A stretch of DNA of 64,000 bases from Hydrangea macrophylla. Lineage: Eukaryota > Streptophyta > Magnoliopsida > Cornales > Hydrangeaceae. Within the stretch, counting starts at the first letter, position 1; every line of letters begins with the position of its first letter. The notes below the pieces were generated by a model that saw only the letters and a program-made list of their open reading frames with translations, did no database searches and was not told the origin of the DNA. Of this stretch, positions 1 through 10,517 are shown piece by piece. Position numbers and translations under genes: made by a program. Where the stretch lies: assembly GCA_033977485.1 (NCBI GenBank), contig CM066994.1, forward strand, positions 47,951,155-48,015,154. The letters are read 5' to 3'.

Positions 1-427
1 CCATCTATGGATCCGATGTGGACAACTTTTGAGTCTAGTACCTTTAGGACTTAGACTTTTACGTTTGACTTTAGGACATGTTGTCCACTTACTTTTGACG
101 CTTACATAGACAGCTATTGGCCATAGCCTTTTTGTATAGGTAGCCACTTGTGGTGGTCTTGTGTATATCTTCTTTTTATTTAGATCTTGTATAGGATCAT
201 GTACTACGCGGTACACAGATGATCTGTTATGTACTCCGCTATACATCTTTTGTGTATATATATTACAGATCGTTTCTCTTGGTTGATTCTGTTATCGTCT
301 CATTATTATGTTATGATTATGATTTTGATTCATGTTATGCTTCCTGTTATTTAAATATGGTTGTTTCCCCGAGAAGATTGTCAGCTAATCGTTAGATCCT
401 TCATAGGTACACCTCACACGGATCACT
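1..427 (+). other. Untranslated leader of Tekay copy A
   Basis: AT-rich, pyrimidine-rich sequence upstream of the gag ATG, without a long open frame. It does not match the end of the 3' LTR (no GGGGCGTGACA terminus), so it is internal leader between the unseen primer-binding site and gag rather than LTR. Confidence 0.6.
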
Positions 428-1512
428 ATGGTGGGACCCACAAGGAACCAAGCGCAACTAGGAGCACCAATGCCTGAGGGAATGGACCCAACTGGAGTCT
501 TCGAAGCCTTCATGCAACGGATGTAGCACATCGACGATACCTATAATCATGCCACCAACAACAACGGTAATAACCACGTTGTCCCTCCGAGGCAGACATG
601 CGATAAGCTGTTAGAACGATTTTGTGGCCTGCGACCCGAGAAGTTCGACGGCATGGCAGAGTCCTGGAAAGCAGAGCAATGGATACGAGAGTTGGAGCTA
701 ATCTTTGAAGCCCTGGAGTGCAGCGAGCTTGACAAGAGACGTCTAGCCGCATTTCAACTGACTTACTCTGCCGCGGACTGGTGGGAGGCCGAGAGAGCCA
801 CGATTGGGATCGACGCTGCAAGGAGAATGCCTTGGGAAGCATTCAAGACTCGATTTCTCGAGAAGTCAACAAGAGAGGAATTTCCTGAATCTAACTCAAG
901 GAGACTGGACGGTCAGGGAGTATACTACACAATTCGAGTGACTTTCTCGTTTCGCTCCGCATATGATAGACAACTCCGCCAAGAAGGTCAAGCGATTCCA
1001 CCAAGGACTCAACCCGCACCTCCGGCACATGATGATAGGCCATTTGGGCCAGTCATTTGAAGGAATTGTTCATCTTGCTTCAAGTTTGGAAAATGATGCT
1101 TACCCTGTTCAAGGACCACAAGCGAATCGACTTCCACCCAAGACCTTCCAATCGAGGAACTTTTCTGCGCTACCATCAAGAAACAATTATGGCTGGAAAC
1201 CACAGACTAGTAACTATCAGGGAACCAAGCGCACATGGGATGGGACAAGGAAGCCCCAAGCTAATTTTCCTCGACAGCAGAATCAACAGCGAGGACCACC
1301 TCAGGCACAGCCCGCCGCCCAGCGATAGAACACTGATGGATGTTTCAACTGTGGAGTGCCCGGACATATTGCAAGGTATTGCACAGCCCCCAAGAGCAAC
1401 CACCATAATGACCTCGTCCTCCGCAACTGTAACAAGCCTGGTCACATAAGCAAGGATTGTCGAGCACCTCGTGGAGGCTACTATGGGGCACCTACACAAG
1501 GACAGCAAGGAC
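428..1512 (+). pseudogene. gag: gag of Tekay copy A, broken
   Basis: The nucleocapsid precursor would assemble cytoplasmic virus-like particles. I chose the ATG at 428 because its frame (MVGPTRNQAQ...) runs into the retrotransposon gag core (KFDGMAESW, ADWWEAERA near 640-800). A TAG at 524-526 interrupts it. A one-base insertion near 889 shifts the frame, which resumes around 890-963, and another TAG lies at 1326-1328. The first zinc knuckle (CFNCGVPGHIARYC, from 1341) is intact. The second (..NCNKPGHISKDC) has Arg in place of its first Cys. Downstream the frame runs on toward protease, as expected for a single gag-pol frame. Family assignment is firm; function is lost. Confidence 0.9.
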
Positions 1513-2183
1513 ATGTTAAGGTGAATGCCATCATCCCTGAGAATGCAGGATATAATGCTGAGGAACAGCAGAACTTAGAAGGTACACTCATTTTATTTCA
1601 CAGTCAAGTTAGAGCCTTATTTGATACTGGTGTCGCTCGTTCTTTCGTAGCTATTAAGATGGTGCGTGATTTGGCTTTGCTACCCCTACCACTTGAGCCG
1701 ACCCTTAATGTCGTTTCGCCCTTGGGAGTATCCGTTAAGTTAGGTAAGGTGTGCAAGGATTATCCCTTGACATTAGAGGATAGAAATCTCTCGGCAGACT
1801 TGATAGTTTTGTCAATGTCTGAGTTCGACGTGATCCTAGGAATGGATTAGCTTACCAAGTATGGTGCTAACCTGGATTGTGTGAGTCGGACCATTGTCTT
1901 TTCGACGCCTGGTTGCCCGCAGATCAGATTTCAGTGCCAACCGTTGAGTGACATGTTTATCACAAGCTGCCTAGCCACGATTAAGATTTCAAGCATGAAG
2001 CTTACTATCAGCCAAATCCCCATTATTCAAGACTTAGAAGATGTGTTCCAAAGTATCTCAGGACTTCTGCCGAAGAGAGAGATAGACTTCTGCAGTGAGT
2101 TAGCACCCAGAACATTGCCGATTTCCAAAACCCCGTATCGGATGGCGCCAACAGAAATGCTAGAATTGAAGAAGCAAGTTTAG
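1513..2183 (+). pseudogene. Protease and PR-RT linker of Tekay copy A
   Basis: An aspartic protease would process Gag-Pol. The active-site triad LFDTG is at about 1617-1631, and the flap-side block GMD...DLIVLSMSEFDVILG is near 1800-1850. A TAG at 1848-1850 replaces the tryptophan codon that copy D keeps in the motif GMDWL, a G-to-A change. Reading resumes to a second TAG at 2181-2183, where copy D has a glutamine codon. The catalytic Asp is retained, so inactivation comes from nonsense changes rather than loss of the active site. Confidence 0.85.
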
Positions 2184-3345
2184 GAACTCGAAGATTTAGG
2201 TTTCGTTCGCCCAAGTACATACCTTCGGGAGCACCAGTTCTATTTGTGAAAAAAAAAGGACGGAGAGCTACGACTCTGTATCGACTACAGGGAGCTAAAT
2301 AAAGTCACAATCAAGAATAGATACCCACTTCCTCGGATAGATGACCTGTTCGATCAACTGCAAGGATCAAGGATATTCTCAAAAATTGATTTGCGTTCAG
2401 GATACCATCAATTGCTAGTTCAACTGAAAGATATACCGAAAACTACCTTCAGGACAAGATATGGACACTACGAGTTTCTAGTGATGTCTTTTGGATTGAC
2501 TAATGCCCCGGCAGTATTCATAGACCTAATGAATAGAGTATTCAGACCCTATCTGAATCAATTCATTATAGTATTCATCGACGACATTCTAATTTATTCA
2601 AGGACGGAAGAAGGACATAAGAAGCATCTACAAATTGCTCTACAGACTCTCAGAGACAATAGTCTGTATACAACATTCAACAAATGTGAATTCTGGCTTC
2701 AGGAAGTCAAATTCCTGGGATATGTGATATCACAAGAAGGGATTTCCGTAGACTCATCTAATATCGATGCAGTCTTGAGCTGGAACAGACCAACCAATGC
2801 GATCGAAGTTAGGAGTTTTCTTGGATTGGCTGGGTATTATCGGAGATTTGTGGAAGGATTCTCCAAGATCGCAGGACCGTTGACAAGCCTGACTAGGAAG
2901 GAGACGAAGTACGAATGGACTGATAAACATGATGATGCATTTCGGGAATTGAAAGAGAGACTAACCTCAGCACCCGTGCTTGCGATACCTAAGAGTGGTG
3001 AACAATTCATAATCTACAGTGATGCATCAAACCAAGGACTTGGTTGTGTGCTAATGCAAGAGGGAAATGTCATCACATACAGATCGAGACAATTGAAGCC
3101 GCATGAGAAGAACTATCCAACGCACGACTTGGAACTAGCTGCAATCGTGTTCGCCCTGAAGATTTGGAGACACTATTTGTATGGAGAAAAGTTCGACTTG
3201 TTCTCGGATCACAAGAGTTTAAGGTACCTGTTCTCTCAGAAGGAGTTGAACATGCGACAGCGAAGATGGATAGAACTACTCAAGGACTATGATTTCTCTT
3301 TGCAATACCATTCGGGTAAAACAAATGTTGTAGCCGACGCTCTGA
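2184..3345 (+). pseudogene. Reverse transcriptase and RNase H of Tekay copy A
   Basis: The RT start (VRPST...) suffers small indels near 2210-2257, including a run of nine A at 2249-2257 that breaks the conserved FVKKKDG block. From 2260 the frame is open through [43 protein letters not shown] and the catalytic FIDDILIYS at about 2573-2599. RNase H follows with IYSDAS (~3010), a conserved H/E/D set around [13 protein letters not shown], and ends near ADALSRR (~3330-3350). The uninterrupted frame 2391-4001 is the best-preserved part of the copy. The enzymes would make and trim cDNA in the particle. Confidence 0.93.
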
Positions 3346-4530
3346 GCCGGAGGCCATGCCTTTTGGTTGCTTCGATTTTGATTAGAGAATGGCGAGCATT
3401 GGAGACGTTAGCCGAATTCGACCTTCGACCAGTGGAATCAGGAGAAGGACAACACCTTGGATGTCTTGTCATGCAACTGACTCTCATCAACCGCATCTTG
3501 GAAGCTCAACAGTCGAACGAGGATTTAAAGCTATGGTTTGCTAAGATGTCCGCAAAGGAACCAGAGATATGGAGTATTAGTACGGACGGAGCACTGAGAT
3601 GCAAAGGTAGACTCTGTGTGCCAAATGACGATGCTCTCTGGAAGAACATTTTGGACGAAGCACACAAGTCAAGGATGGCTATCCACCCAGGAGAAAACAA
3701 GATGTATAGGGACTTGAAGAGAAACTTCTGGTGGGAAGGAATGAAGCGAGAAGTGGCTGAGTATGTATCGCAATGTCTAGTTTGCAAACAAGTGAAGGCA
3801 GAGCATCAGAAACCACCAGGACTCCTACAACCGCTACCGATTCCCCAATGGAAATGGGAGCACATCACCATGGATTTTGTGGTTGGTTTGCCTAAGTCTC
3901 AGCAAAACCACGAAGCTATTTGGGTAATAGTGGATCGACTCACCAAGTCAGCACATTTTATCGCCTACAGCATGATGTACCCTGTTGAAAGATTGAGCTA
4001 GATGTATCTACAGCAAGTTGTGCGACTGCACGGTGTACCTGTCTCAATAGTTTCAGATCGAGATTCACGCTTCACCGCAGAATTCTGGAAAAGCCTTCAG
4101 ACAGCAATGGGAACTTCATTGAACTTAAGTTCGGCCTTTCATCTACAGACAGACGGTCAGACAGAACGAGTCAATCAAGTGATGGAGGATATGTTACGGG
4201 CCTGTGTCATTGAATTCGAGAGTTCATGGGAGACGCATCTACCTTTGATCGAGTTTGCCTACAACAATAGCTACCACACAAGCATAGGGATGGCACCGTT
4301 TGAAGCTTTGTATGGAAGACCTTGCCGATCACCGCTATGTTGGGCCGAAGTCGGAGATAGTCAACTACTTGGGCCCGAAATGATTCAAGAAACCAGCGAG
4401 AAGATCCAAATTGTACGAGAAAAGATGAAGGCAGAGCAATCCAGACATAAGAGCTATGCCGACAAGCGACAAAAGGATCTAGAGTTTTCAGTTGGAGATC
4501 ATGTACTACTCAAAGTTTTTCCAGTTTGAG
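3346..4530 (+). pseudogene. Integrase of Tekay copy A
   Basis: The N-terminal zinc-binding region (H...H...CLVCKQVK) is at about 3670-3800. The core shows catalytic Asp in [10 protein letters not shown] (~3870), Asp in IVSDRDSRF (~4050) and Glu in TERVNQVMED (~4170), so the DDE triad is complete. A TAG at 3999-4001 interrupts the core; copy D has CAG here (AGC CAG ATG), so this is a CAG-to-TAG change. The C-terminal part continues to a TGA at 4527-4529. The protein would insert cDNA into chromatin. Confidence 0.92.
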
Positions 4531-4880
4531 GTATCGTCAGATTCGGACAGAAGAGAGGCAAACTATCGCCACGATTCATCGGACCGTTCGAGATCCTGGA
4601 ACGCGTTGGGAAGATTGCTTATCGACTTGCGTTACCACCGAAGATGTCAGGGGTGCACAACGTTTTCCACATCAGCATGTTGAGGAAATATGCCCACAAC
4701 CCAGCGCACGAGATCAGTTTCGAAGATATTGAGGTGAACGAGAACGTGACATACAACGAAGGACCAGTGCGTATTCTAGATCGAGGAGTGAAGAAGCTCA
4801 GAAACAAGGAGATTTCGCTAGTGAAGGTTCAGTGGAAGCACCACGACGAAGGAGAAGCTTCATGGGAATTGGAGTCGTAG
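4531..4880 (+). pseudogene. Integrase C-terminus and chromodomain of Tekay copy A
   Basis: After the TGA at 4527 the same frame continues as the GPFEIL and PPKMSGVHNVFHISMLRKY blocks, then the chromodomain core (RNKEISLVKVQWKHHDEGEA, about 4800-4860). Chromodomains on Tekay integrases are thought to steer insertion to marked chromatin. A TAG at 4878-4880 ends the frame early compared with copy D, which continues for about 13 more residues. Confidence 0.88.
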
Positions 4881-4928
4881 ATGCAAGAGAAGTTTCCGTT
4901 TTTGTTTTGAACCCTGCTTATTTTAGAT

Positions 4929-4962
4929 TTCGGGGACGAAATCTTTAATGAGTGGTGGATGA
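4929..4962 (+). promoter_or_regulatory. Degenerate polypurine tract region, Tekay copy A
   Basis: The family signature TTTCGGGGACGAAATC is followed by AGTGGTGGATGA directly before the LTR. Copy D has AAGGGAGGAAGGA at the same place, so the plus-strand primer site of A has decayed by purine-to-pyrimidine changes. Confidence 0.75.
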
Positions 4963-5065
4963 TGTAATACCCTGTATTTCTGTAATATATTATGTGAATA
5001 AGACCTTGTACGTTTCTTTTTAATACTTGTATGAGCTTGGCCTTACCCTTGGTATAATTTGGATA

Positions 5066-5179
5066 CCAATTGATTGATAAGGTTTCCAATCGATTGCCTT
5101 ATTTTGGGTACCAATCGATTGGCAAGTATACCAATTGATTGCTTATATCAATCGATTGACACTTATACCAATCGATTGG
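5066..5179 (+). repeat. Palindrome array CCAATCGATTGG upstream of TATA, LTR A
   Basis: Six copies or near-copies of CCAATCGATTGG (some with TTG in place of TCG) lie at about 5067, 5086, 5111, 5131, 5149 and 5168, spaced 18-25 bp, ending about 60 bp before the TATA box. Each is close to a perfect inverted repeat. Confidence 0.9.
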
Positions 5180-5239
5180 AGGCAGCTGGGCAGATTCTTT
5201 TGCTCTGGTTGGGGAAAGGCCACGTGAACACTTCCCCTC

Positions 5240-5248
5240 TATATATAT
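5240..5248 (+). promoter_or_regulatory. TATA box of LTR A
   Basis: TATATATAT follows a pyrimidine stretch (CTTCCCCTC) and is followed by a GA-rich leader carrying the R region. A CACGTG G-box lies just upstream at about 5221-5226. Confidence 0.65.
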
Positions 5249-5652
5249 GCGACCCTTCTCTGCATTTTTGGGGTTCCAAAAATCAGAGAGAGTGAGAGGG
5301 AGTGCTTGTGCGTGTGTTTATATATACACACTCATATATATACACACATATACATATATCCATACATACACACACACAGATGGATTGAGAGAAGAAGAGA
5401 AGAAGATCAGAGAAGAAAGAAAAGAAGAAAGAAGAAGACAGAGCAGAGGGGAGAGAGAGAGGAGCTACCATTGAAGCTCCAAGCTTCATTACACGTTCCC
5501 AAACATACCCTAGACACCTAAGGTGAGTTTTAAACTCACTTGGTAACTTGATATTGATGTTAGGACGTGTTTTAAATGAAGGAATGAAGTGTAAACCATG
5601 TGTTCCCGTTTATATGTTACTGGGCAGTCTTCACTGTGAAGAAGACGAAGTT

Positions 5653-5820
5653 CCAATCGATTAGTACTCTTACCAATCGATTGACATCTTTCAGGTCCCA
5701 ATCGATTGACACTTTATGTAATCGATTGACATGGATTATGATCCAATCGATTGAACCTTTTTCTAATCGATTGATACTACTTTTATACCAATCGATTGAA
5801 CCTTTATACCAATCGATTGG
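5653..5820 (+). repeat. Second CCAATCGATTGG array, LTR A
   Basis: Eight further copies at about 5653, 5673, 5698, 5719, 5743, 5764, 5788 and 5809, usually CCAATCGATTGA or -GG. With the first array this LTR holds about 14 copies, one cluster before the TATA box and one after the leader. Confidence 0.9.
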
Positions 5821-6099
5821 AAGTTTCAGAATACTGTTTTCTTATAATAACTGTTTAGTTGTTTATTTAACTATTCAGTATTTCCCAGCATGCTTTATTA
5901 TTGTAATACAGACGTGATAATTCGTTAATGCGGCGTAGGATCGTAGTAACGACAAGATTAACGGATAATGTTTATGATGTTAGATAACGAAATAGTCGTG
6001 AATCCTTTGGAGTTAACATTCATTTCATTCAGAGTAGTCAGGCCACATTAGGATTGTCATGTATCGGCGATAGAGTTGAACTTAAGTAGGTTTTCTAAG

Positions 6100-6460
6100 A
6101 CTCGGGAACCTTGCATGGGTGGGCTTTGGTCGATCATATGTTCTTAAAAGTGGTAGACAGACGAAGGTGTCTATGACTTGCGGTGAACCGGACCATTTGC
6201 CCTAAGATAGCCAGATGATCTAATCATATGTTCTTAAAAGCGACAGACAGACGAAGGTGTCTACGACTGCGGTGGACCGTGATCACTGGTAGATGTCGCT
6301 AAGTCGTAGCATAGAATGATGCACTGTTGCTTAAAGTGTTATATCCCTGTAGTGCGGTGAACTGAGCATATGTTCTTAAAAGCTGGGGATGGACTAACGG
6401 TATCCATGACATGCGATGAACTGTGCATATGTTCTTAAAAGCGGTGGATGGAGCAATGGT
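6100..6460 (+). repeat. Diverged ~100-bp tandem repeats in LTR A
   Basis: The phrase ATATGTTCTTAAAAGC recurs at about 6137, 6226, 6367 and 6426, each followed by a purine-rich block resembling GGACAGACGAAGGTGTCTA and then GCGGTGAACTG. Internal tandem repeats at this relative position also occur in LTRs B, C and D, with unrelated units. Confidence 0.8.
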
Positions 6461-6666
6461 GTGTTATAGAGTTGAACTACTGTCGAGTCTGTTCCCCTAT
6501 CAAGACATGTTATCGGTCTTAAAATGAGTAAGACGTTAGTAATCGGATAATCGGTTTGATTAAAGGAGTTACCCTCACCGAACTCTAACTTGGTTACTGT
6601 TTATAACTTGTAATAACTTCAATAGTTGATACCCTATTAGTATCTAACTTACTCAGCTTTCATTAA

Positions 6667-6849
6667 GCTGACGGCGTTTATGCCGCTGGACATTTCTATG
6701 TTCCAGTGCACCCTGGTTATGACTATACATACGAAGGACCTGCGGGCGAGGACTACGATGCCGGTTGTGATGTCCCTGCTGATAACTACCCCGACGGAGG
6801 TCAGACCGAAGAAGACTACTACGCCGAGGACTACCTTTACGCCAACTGA
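6667..6849 (+). other. Acidic Tyr-rich short reading frame in LTR A
   Basis: After the conserved GACGGCGTTTATGCCGCTGGAC box, one frame is open from 6667 to the TGA at 6847-6849 and reads as Asp/Glu/Tyr-rich peptide (GYDYTYEGPAGEDYD, then TEEDYYAEDYLYAN). It has no ATG in its own frame: the boxed ATG at 6680 is in another frame, implying an indel relative to the homologous ORF of solo LTR C. The composition and stop position resemble C and D. Confidence 0.4.
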
Positions 6850-7163
6850 AGATTAGACTAGAATTACAGTTAATTGTCTTTACCATTTTAGAACCCTTTT
6901 GTAGTCAGGCATATGTTGCCTTGACATTTGTACTTCCGCAGTGTTATATTTGATTCGAGACTCTGATGTGTAATAGTTAGTAACTTCTGTTGACTTTCTG
7001 TTATGTTGAGATCAGAACCTAGATTTCATTCTTGTTACCATTATTACTTACTATTGCTTGAGTACTACGTGGTGTGGACAATCATGTGACTTCACCAGTT
7101 GCTGCCTTTGGACCCAAAAAGGAAATTTATTTTTCTCTATTTTTGCCGTTCCGGGGCGTGACA

Positions 7164-7783
7164 TTTTAGTGTACAAACACTTGGGCCTAGGTGAATTAAA
7201 ACCAACCGCGGCTACTTTACAATAAGCGGATAGGTCTATTAAAGTTCCACGTGCGGTGGTAGAAGACGTGTTAGTAAAGGTGGACAGATGCTACTATCCG
7301 GTCGATTTCATAGTGTTAGATACAGAACCAGTCCTAGATGCTAGTAAGCACGTCCCAGTTATCCTAGGACGTCCTTTCTTAGCCACAACTAATTCAATCA
7401 TCAACTGTAGGATGGGAGTAATGGATATAACATTTGGAAATACGACCGTCCGTCTCAACATATTTTATGCATCTAACCAACCTTATAACGATGACGAGGA
7501 GGTAGATTGTTATGCAATTGATTTAATCGACGAATTGGTCGAAGAGGCGGCTTCGTTTATGTTGACTAAAGAAGCCTTGGAAACATGTTTATCTCATTTT
7601 AACGATTTTAACATCGATACGAATATCGAGGAATTGAATAATTTTTTGGAATCGGTAAACACAACTAGTGTACTTCCTTGGATGCCCAAAATAGAGGCTC
7701 TGCACCTCTCGCGCATGAACCGGCATTACCATCTATCGAGTGTCCCCCGATACTTGAACTTAAACCACTGCCGAATTCTCTGA
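7164..7783 (+). pseudogene. Athila protease remnant and PR-RT linker
   Basis: Reading begins at the junction with copy A as VYKHLGLGELKPT, the part after the protease active site; the D-S/T-G triad itself lies beyond the insertion. An in-frame TAA near 7225 precedes RSIKVPRAVVEDVLVKVD, YYPVDFIVLD and VPVILGRPFLATTNSIIN, conserved Athila protease/gag-pol blocks. The linker is acidic, and a frameshift around 7680 moves reading to the next segment. Interruption by copy A means this gene was already split when A inserted. Confidence 0.85.
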
Positions 7784-8740
7784 AGTATGCATTCTTGGGA
7801 CCTAATACTACACTTCCAGTTATAATTGCATCAAATTTATCTATAATTCAAGAATTACAACTGTTACAGGTCCTACTAGGTAATCATAAGAAAGCGATAG
7901 GGTGGACAGTCGCCGATTTAAAAGGAATTTCCCCATCAATTTGCATGCATCGAATTAACTTAGAGGAAAATGCGAAACCATCTAGAGAGATGCAACGACG
8001 TCTTAACCCAAACATGAAGGAGGTTATCCCAAAGAAATCGGGAATTACAGTAGTGCCGAATGAAAAAGGAGTCCTCATACCCACCTGTCAAACTACTGGT
8101 TGGCGGGTATGCATTGATTACCGTAAACTTAATACAATGACCCGTAAGGATCATTTCCCTCTTCCATTCATTGATCAAATCCTAGAATGTCTGTCGGGTC
8201 AAAGCTACTATTGTTTTCTAGATGGATACTCTGGTTACAACCAAGTGCCTGTCTTTCCTGATGACCAAGAAAAAACAACGTTCACATGTCCCTTCGGAAC
8301 CTTTGCTTATCGCCGGATGCCGTTTGGTCTGTGCAATGCACCGGCCACCTTTTAACGGTGTATGATGGCAATTTTTTTGGATATGGTTGAAAAATTTCTA
8401 GAGGTGTTTATGGATGACTTCTCGATTTTTGGTCCTACATTTGATGAGTGTCTTCAAAACCTTACGAAAGTCCTCGCCCATTGTGAGGAAGCAAATTTGG
8501 TTTTGAGTTGGGAAAAGAGCCATTTCATGGTTCAAGAGGGGATAGTCTTGGGTCACGTTGTATCCAAGCATGGTATAGAGGTAGATAAGGCGAAGATTGA
8601 ATTAATTGATAAACTTCCACCGCCGTCGTCCATTCGTCAAATCCGTTCATTTCTCGGTCATACTGGGTTTTACCATAGATTTATCAAAGATTTTAGTAAG
8701 ATTTCACGACCCTTGTGCAATCTGCTCGCCAAGGATGTTC
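7678..8740 (+). pseudogene. Athila reverse transcriptase, with internal deletion
   Basis: Reads LKPLPNSLKYAFLGPN, IGWTVADLKGISPSICMHRI, then jumps from NMKEV (~8022) to KSGITVVPNEKGVLIPT. The usual ~30 residues between these blocks are absent, an in-frame deletion of roughly 90-100 bp. RT continues through WRVCIDYRKLN, FLDGYSGYNQ and MPFGLCNAPATF, a TAA at 8353-8355, then the catalytic FMDDFSIFG near 8410. The Athila-type FMDD box and YSGYNQ help separate it from the Tekay copies. Confidence 0.9.
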
Positions 8741-9190
8741 CTTTTGTCTTTGATAATGAATGCCTTAGGGCATTTGAAACGTTAAGAACTTTACTGTCCA
8801 CGGCTCCGGTGATCCAATCCCTTGATTGGTCACTTCCATTTGAATTGATGTGCGATGCGTCCGATTATGCTGTTGGAGCTGTCTTAGGCCAAAAAGTTAA
8901 TAAAGTGCCTCATGTGATATATTATGCTAGTAAGACCCTAAACGACGCGCAATTAAACTATACGACAACTAAAAAAGAATTATTAGTAGTTGTTTTTGCC
9001 CTCGATAAGTTTCGATCATATCTTTTAGGGTCAAAAGTTATTGTGATCATGCCGCATTACGTCATCTTTTGAATAAGAAAGAAACTAAACCTCGTCTAAT
9101 TCATTGGATTTTACTCCTTCAGGAATTTGATTACGAAATAAGGGATAAAAAAGGTTCTAAAAATGTTGTCGCCGATCATCTGTCACGAAT
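8741..9190 (+). pseudogene. Athila RNase H
   Basis: RNase H shows LMCDASDYAVGAVLGQ (~8845), [19 protein letters not shown] (~8970-9035) and, after a one-base shift near 9045, [23 protein letters not shown] and [10 protein letters not shown] (~9190). The frame change destroys the ITDH block, so the domain is broken. Confidence 0.88.
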
Positions 9191-10517
9191 CCTTGTTGAG
9201 TCTAAAGATATTACCCCTCTCCAGGATTCGTTCCCGGACGAACAATTATTTGGTTTATCTGCTTTAAAACGTCCTTGGTTCAGTGACATTGTCAATTTCT
9301 TAGCTACGGGATATACCCCTCATACTTGGTCTAGCTTGGATAAGGATCGTTTCTTTTCTCAAATTAAACATTATTACTGGGACGACCCACTTCTATTTAA
9401 ACACTGTTCTGATCAAATTATACGACGTTGTGTTCCGGAGAGTGAGTTCAATTCTATTTTGAACTTCTGTCACTCTTTAGAATGCGGAGGTCACTTTGGA
9501 GGCCGTTGTACGACCGCTAAAGTCCTCCAAAGTGGGTTATATTTGCTAACACTGTTTAAAGACGCGCACAAATTCTGCCAAAATTGTTTACGTTGTCAAC
9601 AAACAGGTAACATGTCACGTCGCGATGCGATGCCCCTTACCCCGATCCTTATTATTAAAATATTTGATGTGTGGGGCATCGACTTTATGGGTCCGTTTCT
9701 GTCGTCCTTTGGGTTCGAATACATCTTAGTCGCGGTCGACTATGTTTCTAAGTGGGTGGAGGCAGTTGCGACTAAAACGAACGACCATAAAGTTGTGGTT
9801 TCTTTTATTAAAGACAATATATTCTACCATTTTGGTACGCCACGAGCGATTATAAGCGACGGGGGAAAACATTTCTGTAACCTTCCCTTTGAGGCCCTCG
9901 TCCGAAAATATTCTGTCACTCATAAGGTAGGAACCGCGTATCATCCACAGACCCAGGGTTAGGTTGAAGCTTCGAATAGAGAAGTAAAGTGTATATTAGA
10001 GAAAACAGTACGCCCGGATCGCAAAGATTGGTCACTACCACTAACCGATGAGCTTTGGGCTTACCAAACAGCTTATAAAACTCCTATTGGAATGTCACTG
10101 TACCGATTAATCTTTGGAAAAGCGTGCCACCTACCGGTGGAACTCGAACATAAATCCTACTGGGCCGTAAAATCGCTTAACCAAGATTTAAAAGCGGCGG
10201 GGTGCCATCAAAAACTTCAAATACAAGAATTAGAGGAACTAAGACGAGAGGCGTATGAAAGATCGAGAATCTATAAAGAAAGATCGAAAGCTTTTCATGA
10301 CAAAATGATCGTAAGGAAAAACTTTGAGGTTGGACAACGCGTCTGGTTATTCAATTCAAAATTAAGGTTATTCCCTGGGAAGTTACGTTCCCGTTGGGAC
10401 GGACCATTTGTAATAACACAAGTTTTCCCGCATGGAGCGATAGAAATTCAAGATACGAACGACAGAACTCCTTTTAAGGTAAACTGCCAAAGGCTTAAGC
10501 CGTATCGAACCGAGTAA
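9191..10517 (+). pseudogene. Athila integrase
   Basis: Zinc-binding HHCC region: [12 protein letters not shown] ... [11 protein letters not shown] (9466-9605). Catalytic Asp in WGIDFMGPF (~9675), Asp in [10 protein letters not shown] (~9855) and Glu in VEASNREVK (~9965). A TAG at 9961-9963 sits where glutamine is expected between PQTQG and VEAS, another CAG-to-TAG-type change. After this the frame is open to the natural-looking TAA at 10515-10517, ending [11 protein letters not shown]. There is no chromodomain, as expected for Athila. Confidence 0.9.

Larger units (their letters stand above)
5523..6656 (+). other. Putative intron inside LTR A
   Basis: The leader ends AAG/GTGAGT at 5522/5523, an excellent plant donor, and the next conserved block starts after TTACTCAG at 6655-6656, an acceptor-like site. 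The same pair occurs in the other plus-strand Tekay LTRs. Locally GTGAGT pairs with ACTCAC a few bases on. Inferred from sequence only. Confidence 0.4.
1..7163 (+). mobile_element. Ty3/gypsy Tekay/Del-type chromovirus, copy A (5' end outside window)
   Basis: Leader, gag, protease, RT, RNase H, integrase, chromodomain, polypurine tract and complete 3' LTR run in canonical Ty3 order; the 5' LTR lies left of the window. The RT box is FIDD and the integrase is followed by a chromodomain with KVQW...H..EASWE, as in Tekay/Del chromoviruses. The LTR ends in CA at 7163, and a different element's protease reading continues from 7164, so copy A was inserted into an Athila-like element. The right target-site copy should be 7164-7168 (TTTTA). 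Several stops and frameshifts make it non-autonomous. Confidence 0.93.
4963..7163 (+). repeat. 3' LTR of Tekay copy A (2201 bp)
   Basis: Begins TGTAATACCC right after the polypurine region and ends CGGGGCGTGACA, giving TG...CA termini typical of Tekay LTRs. Internal order: palindrome array, TATA box (~5240), purine/pyrimidine-rich leader, donor-like GTGAGT (5523), second palindrome array, ~100-bp tandem repeats, conserved TTTATGCCGCTGGAC box and short ORF. Confidence 0.92.

Noticed and set aside
5066..5820. Palindromes as recombination or phage-type attachment sites
   Set aside because: No recombinase or integration junction nearby; copies are many, clustered by promoters and family-specific.
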